NCBI GenBank assembly: GCA_949296825.1
Contig: CASFQZ010000058.1
Location: 1 to 46,559, forward strand
DNA length: 46,559 bases
Direction: 5' to 3'
Source of the DNA: an uncultured Eubacteriales bacterium
Lineage (GTDB): Bacteria > Bacillota > Clostridia > Oscillospirales > Acutalibacteraceae
Shown: positions 7,322 to 15,246 of the stretch, piece by piece
Numbering within the stretch: the first letter of the stretch is position 1
How the letters are laid out: each line of letters opens with the position of its first letter
The notes under the pieces: generated by a model
Database searches by the model: none
Seen by the model: only the letters and a program-made list of their open reading frames with translations
What the model was told of the DNA's origin: nothing
Made by a program: the position numbers and the translations under genes

Positions 7322-8359
7322 TTAGATTTTCTGATTGCCCACCGACCAGACATGGGCTTCCTTTGCGGCAGCGGGGGTGTTCTGCGCCATCACCCCCACA
7401 AGGGTATGCGGCACATAGGGTTCTTCCAAATATGCAATTTCTTCGGTGCTCAATACAAGGTCCACCGCCTTTGCCGCCCCCTCGATATGAGAGAGCCTGG
7501 TGGCGCCCACAACGGGAGCGGCGGCCTTGGTCAACAGCCACGCCAGAGAAATTTCGCTCATGGATACGCCGTGCTTTTCGGCAAGCTCGGCGACCCGGGC
7601 AATAATGACGCCGTCCTGCTCGGCGGTGGCGTCATATTTCAGATGGGCATAGCTGTCCTCCCGCAAGCGTTTCGAGGTCTCGCCGGGACGCTTGGAAAGC
7701 CGCCCGCCCGCCAGGGCGCTATACGGGGTCAGCGCAATGTGATCCTCCCGGCACAGCTTCACCATCTCCCGCTCCTCCTCGCGAAAGATCAGGTTATAAT
7801 GTCCCTGCACCGATATGAATTTGGCAAAACCCTCCCGTCCGGCAAGGGCGTTTGCCTTGGCAAGCTGATACGCAAAGCAGTTAGAGATACCGATATATCG
7901 TACCTTGCCCGCTTTTACGACTTTGTTCAGTCCTTCCATCATATCGTATAAGGGCGTGGCGTAGTCCCACATATGGTAAATATATAAATCCACATAATCC
8001 ACGCCGAGGTTTTCGAGGCTTTTGTCCAGCATCGCTTCAATATGCTTCTGCCCGGAAACGCCCTGCTCGATTTCCTCCGCTGTGCGGGGCAAGAATTTTG
8101 TCGCGATCACCACATCCTCCCGCTTTGCAAAATCACGAAGAGCTCTGCCGAGGTATTGCTCGCTGGTGCCGCTTTGATAGGCAATCGCCGTATCAAAGAA
8201 ATTTACGCCCAGCGCCAGAGCTTTTTTGATGATCTCGCGGGAATGCGCTTCGTCAACCGTCCAGCTGTGCTGACCGTTTCCCGCGTCGCCAAAGCCCATA
8301 CAGCCCAGACAGATACGGGATACCTGCAAATCGGAATTTCCTAATTTTGTATATTGCAT
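7322..8359 (-). CDS. Aldo/keto reductase
   Basis: 345 residues forming an AKR TIM barrel. The N-terminus has LGNSDLQVSRICLGCMGFGD. The catalytic tetrad can be placed: Asp and Tyr in NFFDTAIAYQSGTSE, Lys in VIATKFLP, and His in DLYIYHMWD. RYIGISN and PVVGATRLSHIEG (NADPH-binding) follow. The family reduces aldehydes, ketones or quinones using NADPH; the substrate is unknown. It lies between a cupin (17 bp upstream) and a CMD protein (14 bp downstream), each with its own ribosome site, as one operon under a MerR-type regulator. The ribosome site GAAGGAG precedes the ATG. Confidence 0.9.
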   Translation of the reverse strand: MQYTKLGNSDLQVSRICLGCMGFGDAGNGQHSWTVDEAHSREIIKKALALGVNFFDTAIAYQSGTSEQYLGRALRDFAKREDVVIATKFLPRTAEEIEQGVSGQKHIEAMLDKSLENLGVDYVDLYIYHMWDYATPLYDMMEGLNKVVKAGKVRYIGISNCFAYQLAKANALAGREGFAKFISVQGHYNLIFREEEREMVKLCREDHIALTPYSALAGGRLSKRPGETSKRLREDSYAHLKYDATAEQDGVIIARVAELAEKHGVSMSEISLAWLLTKAAAPVVGATRLSHIEGAAKAVDLVLSTEEIAYLEEPYVPHTLVGVMAQNTPAAAKEAHVWSVGNQKI

Positions 8360-8376
8360 ATGCCTGCTCCTTCTGT

Positions 8377-8814
8377 TTACGCCAGCCTCTTGTATGCCTC
8401 ATCGTCCACCGGCTCGCACCATTCGTTGGAAGTCTGTTCTCCCGGCACCTCCACGGCGATATGAGAAAACCAGCTGTCCTTTTTCGCGCCATGCCAATGC
8501 TTGACCTCCGGCGGAATGGTAATCACCATCCCCGGCGCCAAGCTGACCGCCGCTTTGCCTTCCTCCTGATACCAGCCCTCGCCGGCGGTGCAGATCAGAA
8601 TCTGACCGCCGCCTTTTTTTGCGTGATGGATATGCCAGTTGTTGCGGCAGCCCGGCGCAAAGGTGACATTGGCAAGAAAAACCCCTGTCTTGCTCGGATT
8701 TGTCAGCGGCTTCAAAAAGGAAGCCCCGGTAAAATACTGCGCAAAGGCTTCGTTGTCGTCGCCTTTTCCAAAAACATTTACCTTTTCAAAGTCTTCATAC
8801 GATAGATATTTCAT
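8377..8814 (-). CDS. Cupin domain protein
   Basis: 145 residues with a single conserved beta-barrel. Cupin motif 1 is NNWHIHHAKKGGGQILIC and motif 2 is PGMVITIPPEVKHWHGA, with His residues suited to bind a metal. This arrangement is the one seen in small cupins annotated as carboxymuconolactone decarboxylase-associated. The start at 8814 has AAGGAGAACAGGT in front; a longer in-frame extension overlaps the MerR gene and is rejected. Position in the operon (MerR-cupin-AKR-CMD) points to a shared pathway, probably detoxification or catabolism of a small organic compound; that is inference. Confidence 0.85.
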   Translation of the reverse strand: MKYLSYEDFEKVNVFGKGDDNEAFAQYFTGASFLKPLTNPSKTGVFLANVTFAPGCRNNWHIHHAKKGGGQILICTAGEGWYQEEGKAAVSLAPGMVITIPPEVKHWHGAKKDSWFSHIAVEVPGEQTSNEWCEPVDDEAYKRLA

Positions 8815-8908
8815 ACCTGTTCTCCTTATCACCTGAAGGGTTTTGCCGTCTTCGCCTGCCGCAGGGGCTCCGGCGCCATAACGACATCCATCGGAACGGA
8901 AAAACCTC

Positions 8909-9271
8909 CTATTCGGTTGTCCGGCGACCTTCTCTTTGCATCGAAAAGCGCAGATAGTCCAGGCGGTCCAGCTGCTTTTCCTTTCGATGGATTTCGTCCA
9001 GCGTTCCACCGCGCCTGTCGTTGATCATTTTTAAGCGCTCCGCCTCCGTCGCCTCTCCCCGGGCAAGAAGCTTCATATACCTTTCGGCTTCCCTGCCCGT
9101 AAAGCCTGCCTCCCGGAGCGTCAGCACGATACTCAGCCGCTTTATATCGCTGTCATCGTACTGCCGCGCGCCCAGGATTTTTTTCGCTTCACCGCCCAGG
9201 TCCCAGCTTTCATATTCGCGTAAAATTTCCATGGGAATCTGATATTTTTCACTGACCTGCGCCATGGTCAA
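8909..9271 (-). CDS. MerR-like transcriptional regulator
   Basis: About 120 residues. The N-terminus MAQVSEKYQIPMEILREYESW forms a MerR-type helix-turn-helix in which LREYE replaces the usual LRYYE. ARQYDDSDIKRLSIVLTLREAGF is the second helical region, and the C-terminus is a coiled coil with RKEKQLDRLDYLRF, the usual dimerisation helix. There is no recognisable ligand-binding domain. The TTG at 9271 lies eight bases after AGGAGG and is preferred; an ATG at 9265 is the alternative. It heads the cupin-AKR-CMD operon and is the obvious candidate regulator of it. Confidence 0.75.
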   Translation of the reverse strand: MTMAQVSEKYQIPMEILREYESWDLGGEAKKILGARQYDDSDIKRLSIVLTLREAGFTGREAERYMKLLARGEATEAERLKMINDRRGGTLDEIHRKEKQLDRLDYLRFSMQREGRRTTE

Positions 9272-9290
9272 CGGCGACCCCTCCTTTCGT

Positions 9291-9323
9291 AAAAAATAAA
9301 GGCGTCCCTTTGGGATCACCTTT
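9291..9323 (-). terminator. Terminator of the LysR gene, overlapping the next operon's start site
   Basis: Minus-strand hairpin: AAAGGTG-A-TCCC, loop AAA, GGGA-CG-CCTTT, then ATTTTTT. The first stem bases lie immediately after the -10 box of the MerR-operon promoter, so a transcript started there would lack part of the 5' arm, whereas LysR read-through would contain it all. Confidence 0.7.
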
Positions 9324-9352
9324 ATTATACCTCGCTGCTTGTATCATGTCTA
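9324..9352 (-). promoter_or_regulatory. Promoter of the MerR-cupin-AKR-CMD operon
   Basis: On the minus strand TAGACA at 9347-9352, a 17-bp spacer, and TATAAT at 9324-9329. The -35 box starts five bases after the LysR stop codon. The spacer is 17 bp, not the 19-20 bp usual for promoters activated by MerR twisting. Confidence 0.8.
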
Positions 9353-9356
9353 ATAC

Positions 9357-10247
9357 TTATTTCTTATCATTAGAAATGCTTTTCAGGTATTTTTCAGCAA
9401 AATCCAGAAAAGACGTCACCGCTGCGGAAAAGATCTGCTCCTTCTTCCACACCAGCGCCGTTTCGTTGGTCAGCGCCGGAGAGAAGGGGATAAACCGCAA
9501 GCCGTCATAATGACAGCTCAGGCGGATGCCGATTACCGCCCCGATATTGCTTTGCGCCAGCATGGCTTCATTATAGAGCAGATTGCCCTTCGCTATGATT
9601 TGAACCTGCGCCGCATATTCTCCCAGCCACTTTGCGACATTGCTTTCCATAAATTCGCCCATGGCGCAAATCAAGGGAATATCCATCAAATCCTGCGGGC
9701 GAAGAAGTTCTTTTTTTGCCAAAGGGGAATCCTCCCTTACCAACGCGCCCCACTGCTCTTTTACGGGCATCATCAGGAAATGATATTTCCTAACGTCAAT
9801 CGGCTCAGCCATCAGACCCACATCCAAAAGACCCCGCTCCATGCGCTCCCGGATATTTCCGGCATTTCCGCTGTAAATCTCAAAACGCACCCGGGGGTGC
9901 TTTTCCCGAAACTGCGCCATGCCATCGGTCAAAAGGCGCGTGGATAAAAATTCACCGCTGCCGATGGAAATCACGCCCTCGACCGTTTCATCCCCCCGCA
10001 GGAAATCCCGCTTTGTCTTATCCGCCAGCGATAAAATTTCCTGCGCCCGGCGTTTGAGGATCATCCCATCCTGCGTTAGTACGACATGATGGCTGCTGCG
10101 GACAAACAACTTCACCCCCAGCTCCTGCTCCAAATCGGCGATCTGCCGGGACAGAGTCGGCTGCGTCACATGCAGCTGCTCCGCCGCCCTGGTAAAATTT
10201 TCCTCCCGCGCAACTGCCAGAAAATACGCTAAAACCCGAAGCTCCAT
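9357..10247 (-). CDS. LysR family transcriptional regulator
   Basis: 296 residues, standard LysR length. The winged helix-turn-helix occupies residues 1-60: MELRVLAYFLAVAREENFTR, AAEQLHVTQPTLSRQIADLE, then LGVKLFVR. A linker helix and a periplasmic-binding-like effector domain follow, with VEGVISIGSGEF at its start and WGALVREDSPLA in the middle. Effector unknown. GGGGAGGTGA precedes the ATG. It is transcribed in the same direction as the MerR operon just downstream, with a terminator between, so control of that operon by this protein is possible but not shown. Confidence 0.9.
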   Translation of the reverse strand: MELRVLAYFLAVAREENFTRAAEQLHVTQPTLSRQIADLEQELGVKLFVRSSHHVVLTQDGMILKRRAQEILSLADKTKRDFLRGDETVEGVISIGSGEFLSTRLLTDGMAQFREKHPRVRFEIYSGNAGNIRERMERGLLDVGLMAEPIDVRKYHFLMMPVKEQWGALVREDSPLAKKELLRPQDLMDIPLICAMGEFMESNVAKWLGEYAAQVQIIAKGNLLYNEAMLAQSNIGAVIGIRLSCHYDGLRFIPFSPALTNETALVWKKEQIFSAAVTSFLDFAEKYLKSISNDKK

Positions 10248-10264
10248 TCGCTCACCTCCCCTTT

Positions 10265-10293
10265 AGCATAGCATATATCGCTCGGATTTTCAA
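10265..10293 (-). promoter_or_regulatory. Promoter of the LysR gene
   Basis: TTGAAA at 10288-10293, a 17-bp spacer and TATGCT at 10265-10270 on the minus strand. The -10 box is weak. Confidence 0.55.
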
Positions 10294-10383
10294 TCTATCT
10301 ATCCCCTTCATGCCTTTTTCGCATCGCCTCGATGGCTTCCCGGGAACGGAGACATTCCCTTCCGGAAGGCGCGAGCCAGCCAT

Positions 10384-10418
10384 CAAAAAAGGAGTACGAA
10401 CCGTCGATTCGTACTCCT
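10384..10418 (-). terminator. Terminator of the extended SDR gene
   Basis: A perfect 11-bp stem, AGGAGTACGAA (10390-10400) with TTCGTACTCCT (10408-10418), is followed on the minus strand by TTTTTTGATG. Confidence 0.9.
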
Positions 10419-10449
10419 GCTCTGTTTTATCCTGCGAGAAAGCGCCCGG

Positions 10450-11433
10450 TCACTGGTTCTTGCTGATCCAGTCCACCATATCCTTCAGCGACTGCTCCAC
10501 AGTCATCGGGTGATAGCCCAACTCTTTTTCCGCCTTGGCGTAGGAGAAATTGCAGTTGGCTTTCAGCTTGCGGATGGAATAGCGGGTAAACAGGGGCGTG
10601 GTCTTGCTCAGGTTATAATAAACCTCCATGATCGGGGCGGCGATGGAAACAATGCCGTTGCCGATCTTGATTTTCGGCTCCTTATGTCCGGTCACGCGGC
10701 AGAGGGTACGGATAAAGGTATCCACCGACATATAATCGCCGCAAAGGATATAGCACTCGCCGTTTCTGCCCTGCTTGGCGGCAGCATAGGTGCCCTTCGC
10801 CACATCGCGCACATCCACAAAGTTATACGCGCCAAAGGTCATGGTGATGGGGAACGCGCCCTTCATGCACATACGGACCATCGAACCGACGCTGGAAACC
10901 TTAAAATCATAGGGGCCGATACAGGCGGAGGGATGCAGCACCACCAGCTCCACCTCGCCGTGGTTGTCCAGCAGGTACTGGGTCGCGGCAGCCTTGGTCT
11001 TGGCATAGGTGCCGTCCAGCTCGTCGGGATCAAAGGAGGTCTGCTCCACCATCAGCTGATTGTCCGGCAAAGGCAGCATCGCGTCCACCGAGGACATATA
11101 CACCAGTCTTCTGACTCCGGTCTCCTTGCACGCCTTCAGCACATTCTTGGTGCCCTCAAAATTGACCTTCCAGGTCATTTCCTCGGCGCCCTTGTTGATC
11201 TCTACCGCGCCGGCGACATGATAAACCGTGTCCATGCCGGCAAAGGCTTTGACCAGCGAATCGTAATCGGTCACATCGCCCTTGACGCGCTCGCATTTCA
11301 GCCCGTCAAACATCTTGTTTTCCTTGCGGATCATAATGGTAACGTCCTCACCCTGGTCGATCAGCTCCAAAAGAACCGCATATCCCACATGCCCGGTCGC
11401 GCCGGTCAGTACACATTTTTTTGCATCTGCCAT
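10450..11433 (-). CDS. NAD-dependent epimerase/dehydratase (extended SDR)
   Basis: 327 residues. The Rossmann motif CVLTGATGHVGYAV is at the N-terminus, DVTDYDSL binds the cofactor, YHVAGAV follows, and the catalytic YAKTK (Tyr and Lys) sits after VYMSSVDAM. HPSACIGPYD and FVDVRDVAKG are typical of the dihydroflavonol-reductase-like or 3-beta-HSD-like branch. Substrate unknown. Two ATG codons lie two and eight bases after GGAGG; the second (11433) has normal spacing and is chosen. The gene is monocistronic with its own promoter and terminator. Confidence 0.8.
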   Translation of the reverse strand: MADAKKCVLTGATGHVGYAVLLELIDQGEDVTIMIRKENKMFDGLKCERVKGDVTDYDSLVKAFAGMDTVYHVAGAVEINKGAEEMTWKVNFEGTKNVLKACKETGVRRLVYMSSVDAMLPLPDNQLMVEQTSFDPDELDGTYAKTKAAATQYLLDNHGEVELVVLHPSACIGPYDFKVSSVGSMVRMCMKGAFPITMTFGAYNFVDVRDVAKGTYAAAKQGRNGECYILCGDYMSVDTFIRTLCRVTGHKEPKIKIGNGIVSIAAPIMEVYYNLSKTTPLFTRYSIRKLKANCNFSYAKAEKELGYHPMTVEQSLKDMVDWISKNQ

Positions 11434-11476
11434 GCTCATATCCTCCGTTCAAAACATCTTTCTACATACAGAAAAG

Positions 11477-11505
11477 ATTATAGCACGACCGTTGTTAAAA
11501 ATCAA
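11477..11505 (-). promoter_or_regulatory. Promoter of the extended SDR gene
   Basis: TTGATT at 11500-11505, a 17-bp spacer, and TATAAT at 11477-11482, on the minus strand. Confidence 0.8.
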
Positions 11506-11647
11506 TCAAAATCAAAAAAATGTAAATGAACTCCCTTTTCTGTTCACTTTTCTTTCTTGTGCTATCCATGAAAAGAATTCATTTTCCGCCGTCACGGGCG
11601 AGCAAAGGCGCATATACTGTAACAAAATCGGTTGGGAGGACGCCTTT

Positions 11648-12730
11648 ATGAAGCAATACGCCGACGGCTTTTTTCTCTGTGTGCCCTGCGCGGGCGGACA
11701 TTATTCCTATTACTCCGAATTCTGCGACGCCGACACCGCGCGGCATATCTATCTGTTCAAGGGCGGCAACGGGCTTTGCACCCATGCCTTCCTTGCGCGA
11801 ATCCTTCGGGAAGCGGAAAAGCGCCGTCTGAAAACAGAGAAAATTTATGACGCCAGCGCACCAGCCCGCCTGGAGGCGCTGGCGCTGCCCGAGCAGAAAA
11901 TCTATTTTTTGGACGGAAATTATCCCCATGGGCGGGAAGCCAAATACCCCGTCGCGGTGGAAACGCTGGTCAACACCGACCTTTTTTTTGAGCGAAACAC
12001 CCTGCGGCGCAACGCCTCCGCCCTCCGGCTGGTGGGTAAAGCGGCGGCGGCGCAGCAACGGCGGGTGATGAACTACCTCTCGGCGGCGCGTTCGGTCTGG
12101 ACGGACAGCGAGCTGCTGCTCGCGCCGGCGCTGGACCGCGATAAAATACGCCGCTATGCCGCCCGCTTTGCCGCCCGGGAATTTCCGGCAGCCACCGGCG
12201 AAAAAACCCGGGCAGACAACCGTTTCCTGAGTGCCATAACACCTCAGGGGATTTTTATCCACGAAAAAACGCCTGCCGCCGCAGGCAGGATCCTCGTCAT
12301 CGACGACAGCGTCGGCGCGGCAGCCTCCGCCTTCCTTCACGCAATGAAGCGCGAAGCCGAGCAGCGCGGGCTTGCCTGCACGCTCTGTCACTGCCAGCTT
12401 CACCCCGCCGAAAAGGCGGAGCATCTTCTGATCCCTGCCGCGAACCTTGCCTTTGTGACGGCGAACCGCTATCATCCCGCGCCGCAGCAGACGGAGCGCA
12501 CGATCCATATGACCCGTTTTCTGGATCGGGGAAAGACCGCCGACTGCCGCTTTCGCCTGAGCTTTAACAAAAAAGCCATGAAGGAGCTGCTGAGCGAAGC
12601 CGTCAAAGCTCAGAGCGCCGCCGGAGAGCTAAGGGATATGATGAACGCCTATTATGAGCAGGCGCTTTTGGAGGACGATCTTGCCGAAGCCGCCGAAGGG
12701 CTGTGCCGGGAGGTCTTCCGCGAGCTTTAA
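11648..12730 (+). CDS. Two-domain P-loop-like protein with both Walker A motifs degenerate
   Basis: 360 residues. The design resembles the PRK06851-type family, which has two similar ATPase halves, each with GGPGTGKST, then HC-x-x-D-P-x-S-L-D, then I-P-x-L-x-x-A-I-x-D-G-T-x-P-H. Here half one reads YLFKGGNGLCTHAFLARIL, later LALPEQKIYFLDGNYPHG. Half two reads ILVIDDSVGAAASAFLHAMK, then CHCQLHPAEKAEHLLIPAAN. The family's framework is kept but both GKS/T motifs are gone, so ATP hydrolysis is unlikely. The start has GGGAGGACG nine bases ahead. The gene converges on clpC with a 4-bp overlap and no terminator between. The assignment to this family is by memory of its motifs; function is unknown. 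Confidence 0.6.
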   Translation: MKQYADGFFLCVPCAGGHYSYYSEFCDADTARHIYLFKGGNGLCTHAFLARILREAEKRRLKTEKIYDASAPARLEALALPEQKIYFLDGNYPHGREAKYPVAVETLVNTDLFFERNTLRRNASALRLVGKAAAAQQRRVMNYLSAARSVWTDSELLLAPALDRDKIRRYAARFAAREFPAATGEKTRADNRFLSAITPQGIFIHEKTPAAAGRILVIDDSVGAAASAFLHAMKREAEQRGLACTLCHCQLHPAEKAEHLLIPAANLAFVTANRYHPAPQQTERTIHMTRFLDRGKTADCRFRLSFNKKAMKELLSEAVKAQSAAGELRDMMNAYYEQALLEDDLAEAAEGLCREVFREL

Positions 12731-15168
12731 TCCACAGTCTGCCCGTCCCCGCGCCGCCGGACGGTAAAGCCGTCCTCCGCCGTATCAAATACATATGCTC
12801 CGGCAGGCAGCGCACCGCGCAGCAACAGCTCCGACAGCCGGTCCTCCGCCTCCCGACGGATCACTCGCCGCAGCTGCCGCGCCCCGCCGTGCCGGTCAAA
12901 GCCCTTTTGACAGAGCCGCCTTGCCGCCGCGTCGCTGAACGACAGCGAAATCCCCTTTTCCAGGCATCGCACCCGCAGCTTTTCCAACAGGCGGTTGGTG
13001 ATTTCCAGCGCCTGCTGCCCATCCGGCGGGAAAAAAAGCACCACCTCGTCGATCCGGTCCAGAAATTCCGGACGAAAGACCCGTTCCAGCTCCCGCCGCA
13101 CCTGCTTCTGGGCGGATAAAAAGGAGGGCTTCGGCTCGTCTTCGACGCCGAAGCCGACCGTCCGGTCCGTTCCGGCAAGCACCGGCGCGCCGATGTTGGA
13201 GGTCAGAATCAGAATGCTGTTTTTAAAGCTAACCTGCCGCCCCTTGGCGTCGGTCAGCATTCCCTCGTCCAGAATTTGCAGCAGCATCGAAAACAGGTCC
13301 CCATGGGCTTTTTCAATCTCATCCAGCAGTACGACACTGTAGGGACGGCGGCGCAGCTTTTCCGTCAGCTGTCCGCCCTCCTCATAGCCCACATAGCCCG
13401 GCGGCGAGCCGATCAGCCGCGAAACCGTATGCTTTTCCGAATATTCCGACATGTCCAGACGGATCAACGCCCGCTCCGAGCCAAATACCGCCTCGGCAAC
13501 GGCTTTGCTCAACTCGGTTTTTCCGACACCCGCCGGTCCGCAAAACAGAAAGGACCCGACCGGACGCGCCGGGTCCCCCACGCCGAGCCTGCCGCGTCGG
13601 ATGGCGCGGGCAACTGCCGCCACCGCCTCCTCTTGCCCGACGATCCGCCGGTGCAGCCGCTCTTCCAGCAGCGCCAGCTCCTCCCGTTCGGAGCCGGTCA
13701 GCTGCCGCGCCGGGATACCGGTTATGCCGGTGACCACCTCGGCGATATCCTTTTTTCGCACCGTCGGCGCCTTTGCCGGCGGCTTGGCTTTTTCCGCCAG
13801 CTCCCGCCGGTACGCCCGCTCCCGGTCCCGCAGCGCGGCGGCGCGCTCAAAATCCTGCGACAGGATGGCTGCTGTTTTTTCCTCCGCCGCATTTTTCGCC
13901 TTGCGCTCCAGATTTTGCAGCTGGGGCGTTTTTTTCTCGGCGCGCAGCCGCACCCTTGCCGCCGCCTCATCCAAAAGATCCAGCGCCTTATCGGGCAAAA
14001 AGCGCTCCGGCAAATACCGCGCCGACAGCTCCACCGCCCCGCGCAGCGCCTCTTCGCTGATTTTGACCCGATGAAAGGCCTCGTACCGATCCCGCAGTCC
14101 CTTCAGGATTTTCAGCGCATCCTCCCGCGAAGGCTCCTCAATCCAGACCGACTGGAAGCGTCGCGCCAGCGCCGCGTCCTTTTCAATATCCCTTTGGTAT
14201 TCCTCCGGCGTTGTCGCGCCGATAACGCGGCAGCTGCCCCGCGCCAGATCGGGCTTTAGAATATTTGCCGCATCCGGCGCGCCCTCTGCCGAACCGGCGC
14301 CCACCACCGTATGAAGCTCGTCAATAAACAGGATCACATCCCCCGCCTGCTCCGCCTCCCGCAGCACCGCCTTGATCCGCTCCTCAAAATCTCCCCGATA
14401 CCTCGCTCCGGCGATCATCCCCACCAGATCCAGCGAAACGATCCGCTTGTCAAGCAAAAAATCGGGCGCCTCCCCCTCGACGATGCGCAGCGCCAGTCCC
14501 TCCGCCACCGCAGTTTTGCCGACGCCGGGATCGCCGATCAGGCAGGGGTTGTTCTTGTTACGGCGGCAAAGGATCTCGATTACCCGCTCGATTTCCCGCT
14601 GTCTGCCGATCACCGGGTCGATTTTGCCAGCCGCCGCTTCTTCGGTCAAATCCCGGGAATACTGCGCCAGCGCTTCGCTTTTCTTTTCCTTCTTTTCCGC
14701 CCGCCGTGCCTCGGCGGCGCTGACCGGCTCCCCCAACAGAACCCGCCGCAGATCCTTTTCTACCTGGGCGCAGGCGATGCCCCGGTTTTCCATCAGACTC
14801 TTCCCGAACCCGCCGTCCTCCCGTAAAAGAGACAGCAACAGATGCTCCGTCCCCGCCAGCGACAGCCGCATCCCCTTCGCCAGCCGGTACGCGTTTTCTA
14901 TGATGTGCTTGGCGCGAGGCGTAAAATCCTCCGGCGAAAGCTCGGTCGCCAGCCCCGTGCCGATTCCGCTGCGAATCCACTCCCGCACCCGGACGTCCGT
15001 CACGTTTTGCTTTTCCAAAAGCAGCGCCGCCACGCTTCCGGTGTCCTGCGTCAGCCCCAGCAGCAAATGCTCGCTGCCCACATAGGTGTGCCCCATCTCC
15101 TCGGCGGAAGACACCGCCAGATTCAGCGCCTTGCCCGCCCGCTCGGTAAATCCCGTAAACTGATACAT
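12727..15168 (-). CDS. clpC: ATP-dependent Clp protease ATP-binding subunit ClpC
   Basis: 813 residues with the ClpC order. Two Clp_N repeats lie at about 1-145. The first AAA+ module has Walker A GDPGVGKT at 212-219. A UVR-like coiled coil contains [19 protein letters not shown]. The second AAA+ module has [16 protein letters not shown] and [31 protein letters not shown] ClpP-contact loop is likely at VGFGVEDE. ClpC unfolds substrates for ClpP with help of adaptors such as MecA. ClpP is not in this window. AGGGCGG precedes the ATG. It follows mcsA-mcsB, but a terminator lies between mcsB and clpC, so clpC is either attenuated or separately transcribed. A MecA-like adaptor gene is at 31586. 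Confidence 0.95.
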   Translation of the reverse strand: MYQFTGFTERAGKALNLAVSSAEEMGHTYVGSEHLLLGLTQDTGSVAALLLEKQNVTDVRVREWIRSGIGTGLATELSPEDFTPRAKHIIENAYRLAKGMRLSLAGTEHLLLSLLREDGGFGKSLMENRGIACAQVEKDLRRVLLGEPVSAAEARRAEKKEKKSEALAQYSRDLTEEAAAGKIDPVIGRQREIERVIEILCRRNKNNPCLIGDPGVGKTAVAEGLALRIVEGEAPDFLLDKRIVSLDLVGMIAGARYRGDFEERIKAVLREAEQAGDVILFIDELHTVVGAGSAEGAPDAANILKPDLARGSCRVIGATTPEEYQRDIEKDAALARRFQSVWIEEPSREDALKILKGLRDRYEAFHRVKISEEALRGAVELSARYLPERFLPDKALDLLDEAAARVRLRAEKKTPQLQNLERKAKNAAEEKTAAILSQDFERAAALRDRERAYRRELAEKAKPPAKAPTVRKKDIAEVVTGITGIPARQLTGSEREELALLEERLHRRIVGQEEAVAAVARAIRRGRLGVGDPARPVGSFLFCGPAGVGKTELSKAVAEAVFGSERALIRLDMSEYSEKHTVSRLIGSPPGYVGYEEGGQLTEKLRRRPYSVVLLDEIEKAHGDLFSMLLQILDEGMLTDAKGRQVSFKNSILILTSNIGAPVLAGTDRTVGFGVEDEPKPSFLSAQKQVRRELERVFRPEFLDRIDEVVLFFPPDGQQALEITNRLLEKLRVRCLEKGISLSFSDAAARRLCQKGFDRHGGARQLRRVIRREAEDRLSELLLRGALPAGAYVFDTAEDGFTVRRRGDGQTVD

Positions 15169-15189
15169 AACCGCCCTCCCGTTTTTAGA

Positions 15190-15223
15190 AAAATAAAAAA
15201 AGAGGAAATTTCTTTCCTCTTTT
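15190..15223 (-). terminator. Terminator between mcsB and clpC
   Basis: On the minus strand an 11-bp perfect stem, AAAAGAGGAAA/TTTCCTCTTTT (15213-15223 with 15198-15208), has a 4-base loop and is followed by TTTATTTTTC. It lies between genes that are normally one operon. Confidence 0.85.
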
Positions 15224-15246
15224 AGTATATCCGTCCCGGCGCCGGT

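Noticed and set aside
10320..10385. Similar words (CATTCCCTT and TTCCGGAAGGC) here and near 30745-30770
   Set aside because: The order and spacing differ and there are only two copies, so I do not call a repeat family.
11613..11618. TATACT as a -10 box for the degenerate P-loop protein gene
   Set aside because: No acceptable -35 box lies 16-18 bp upstream.
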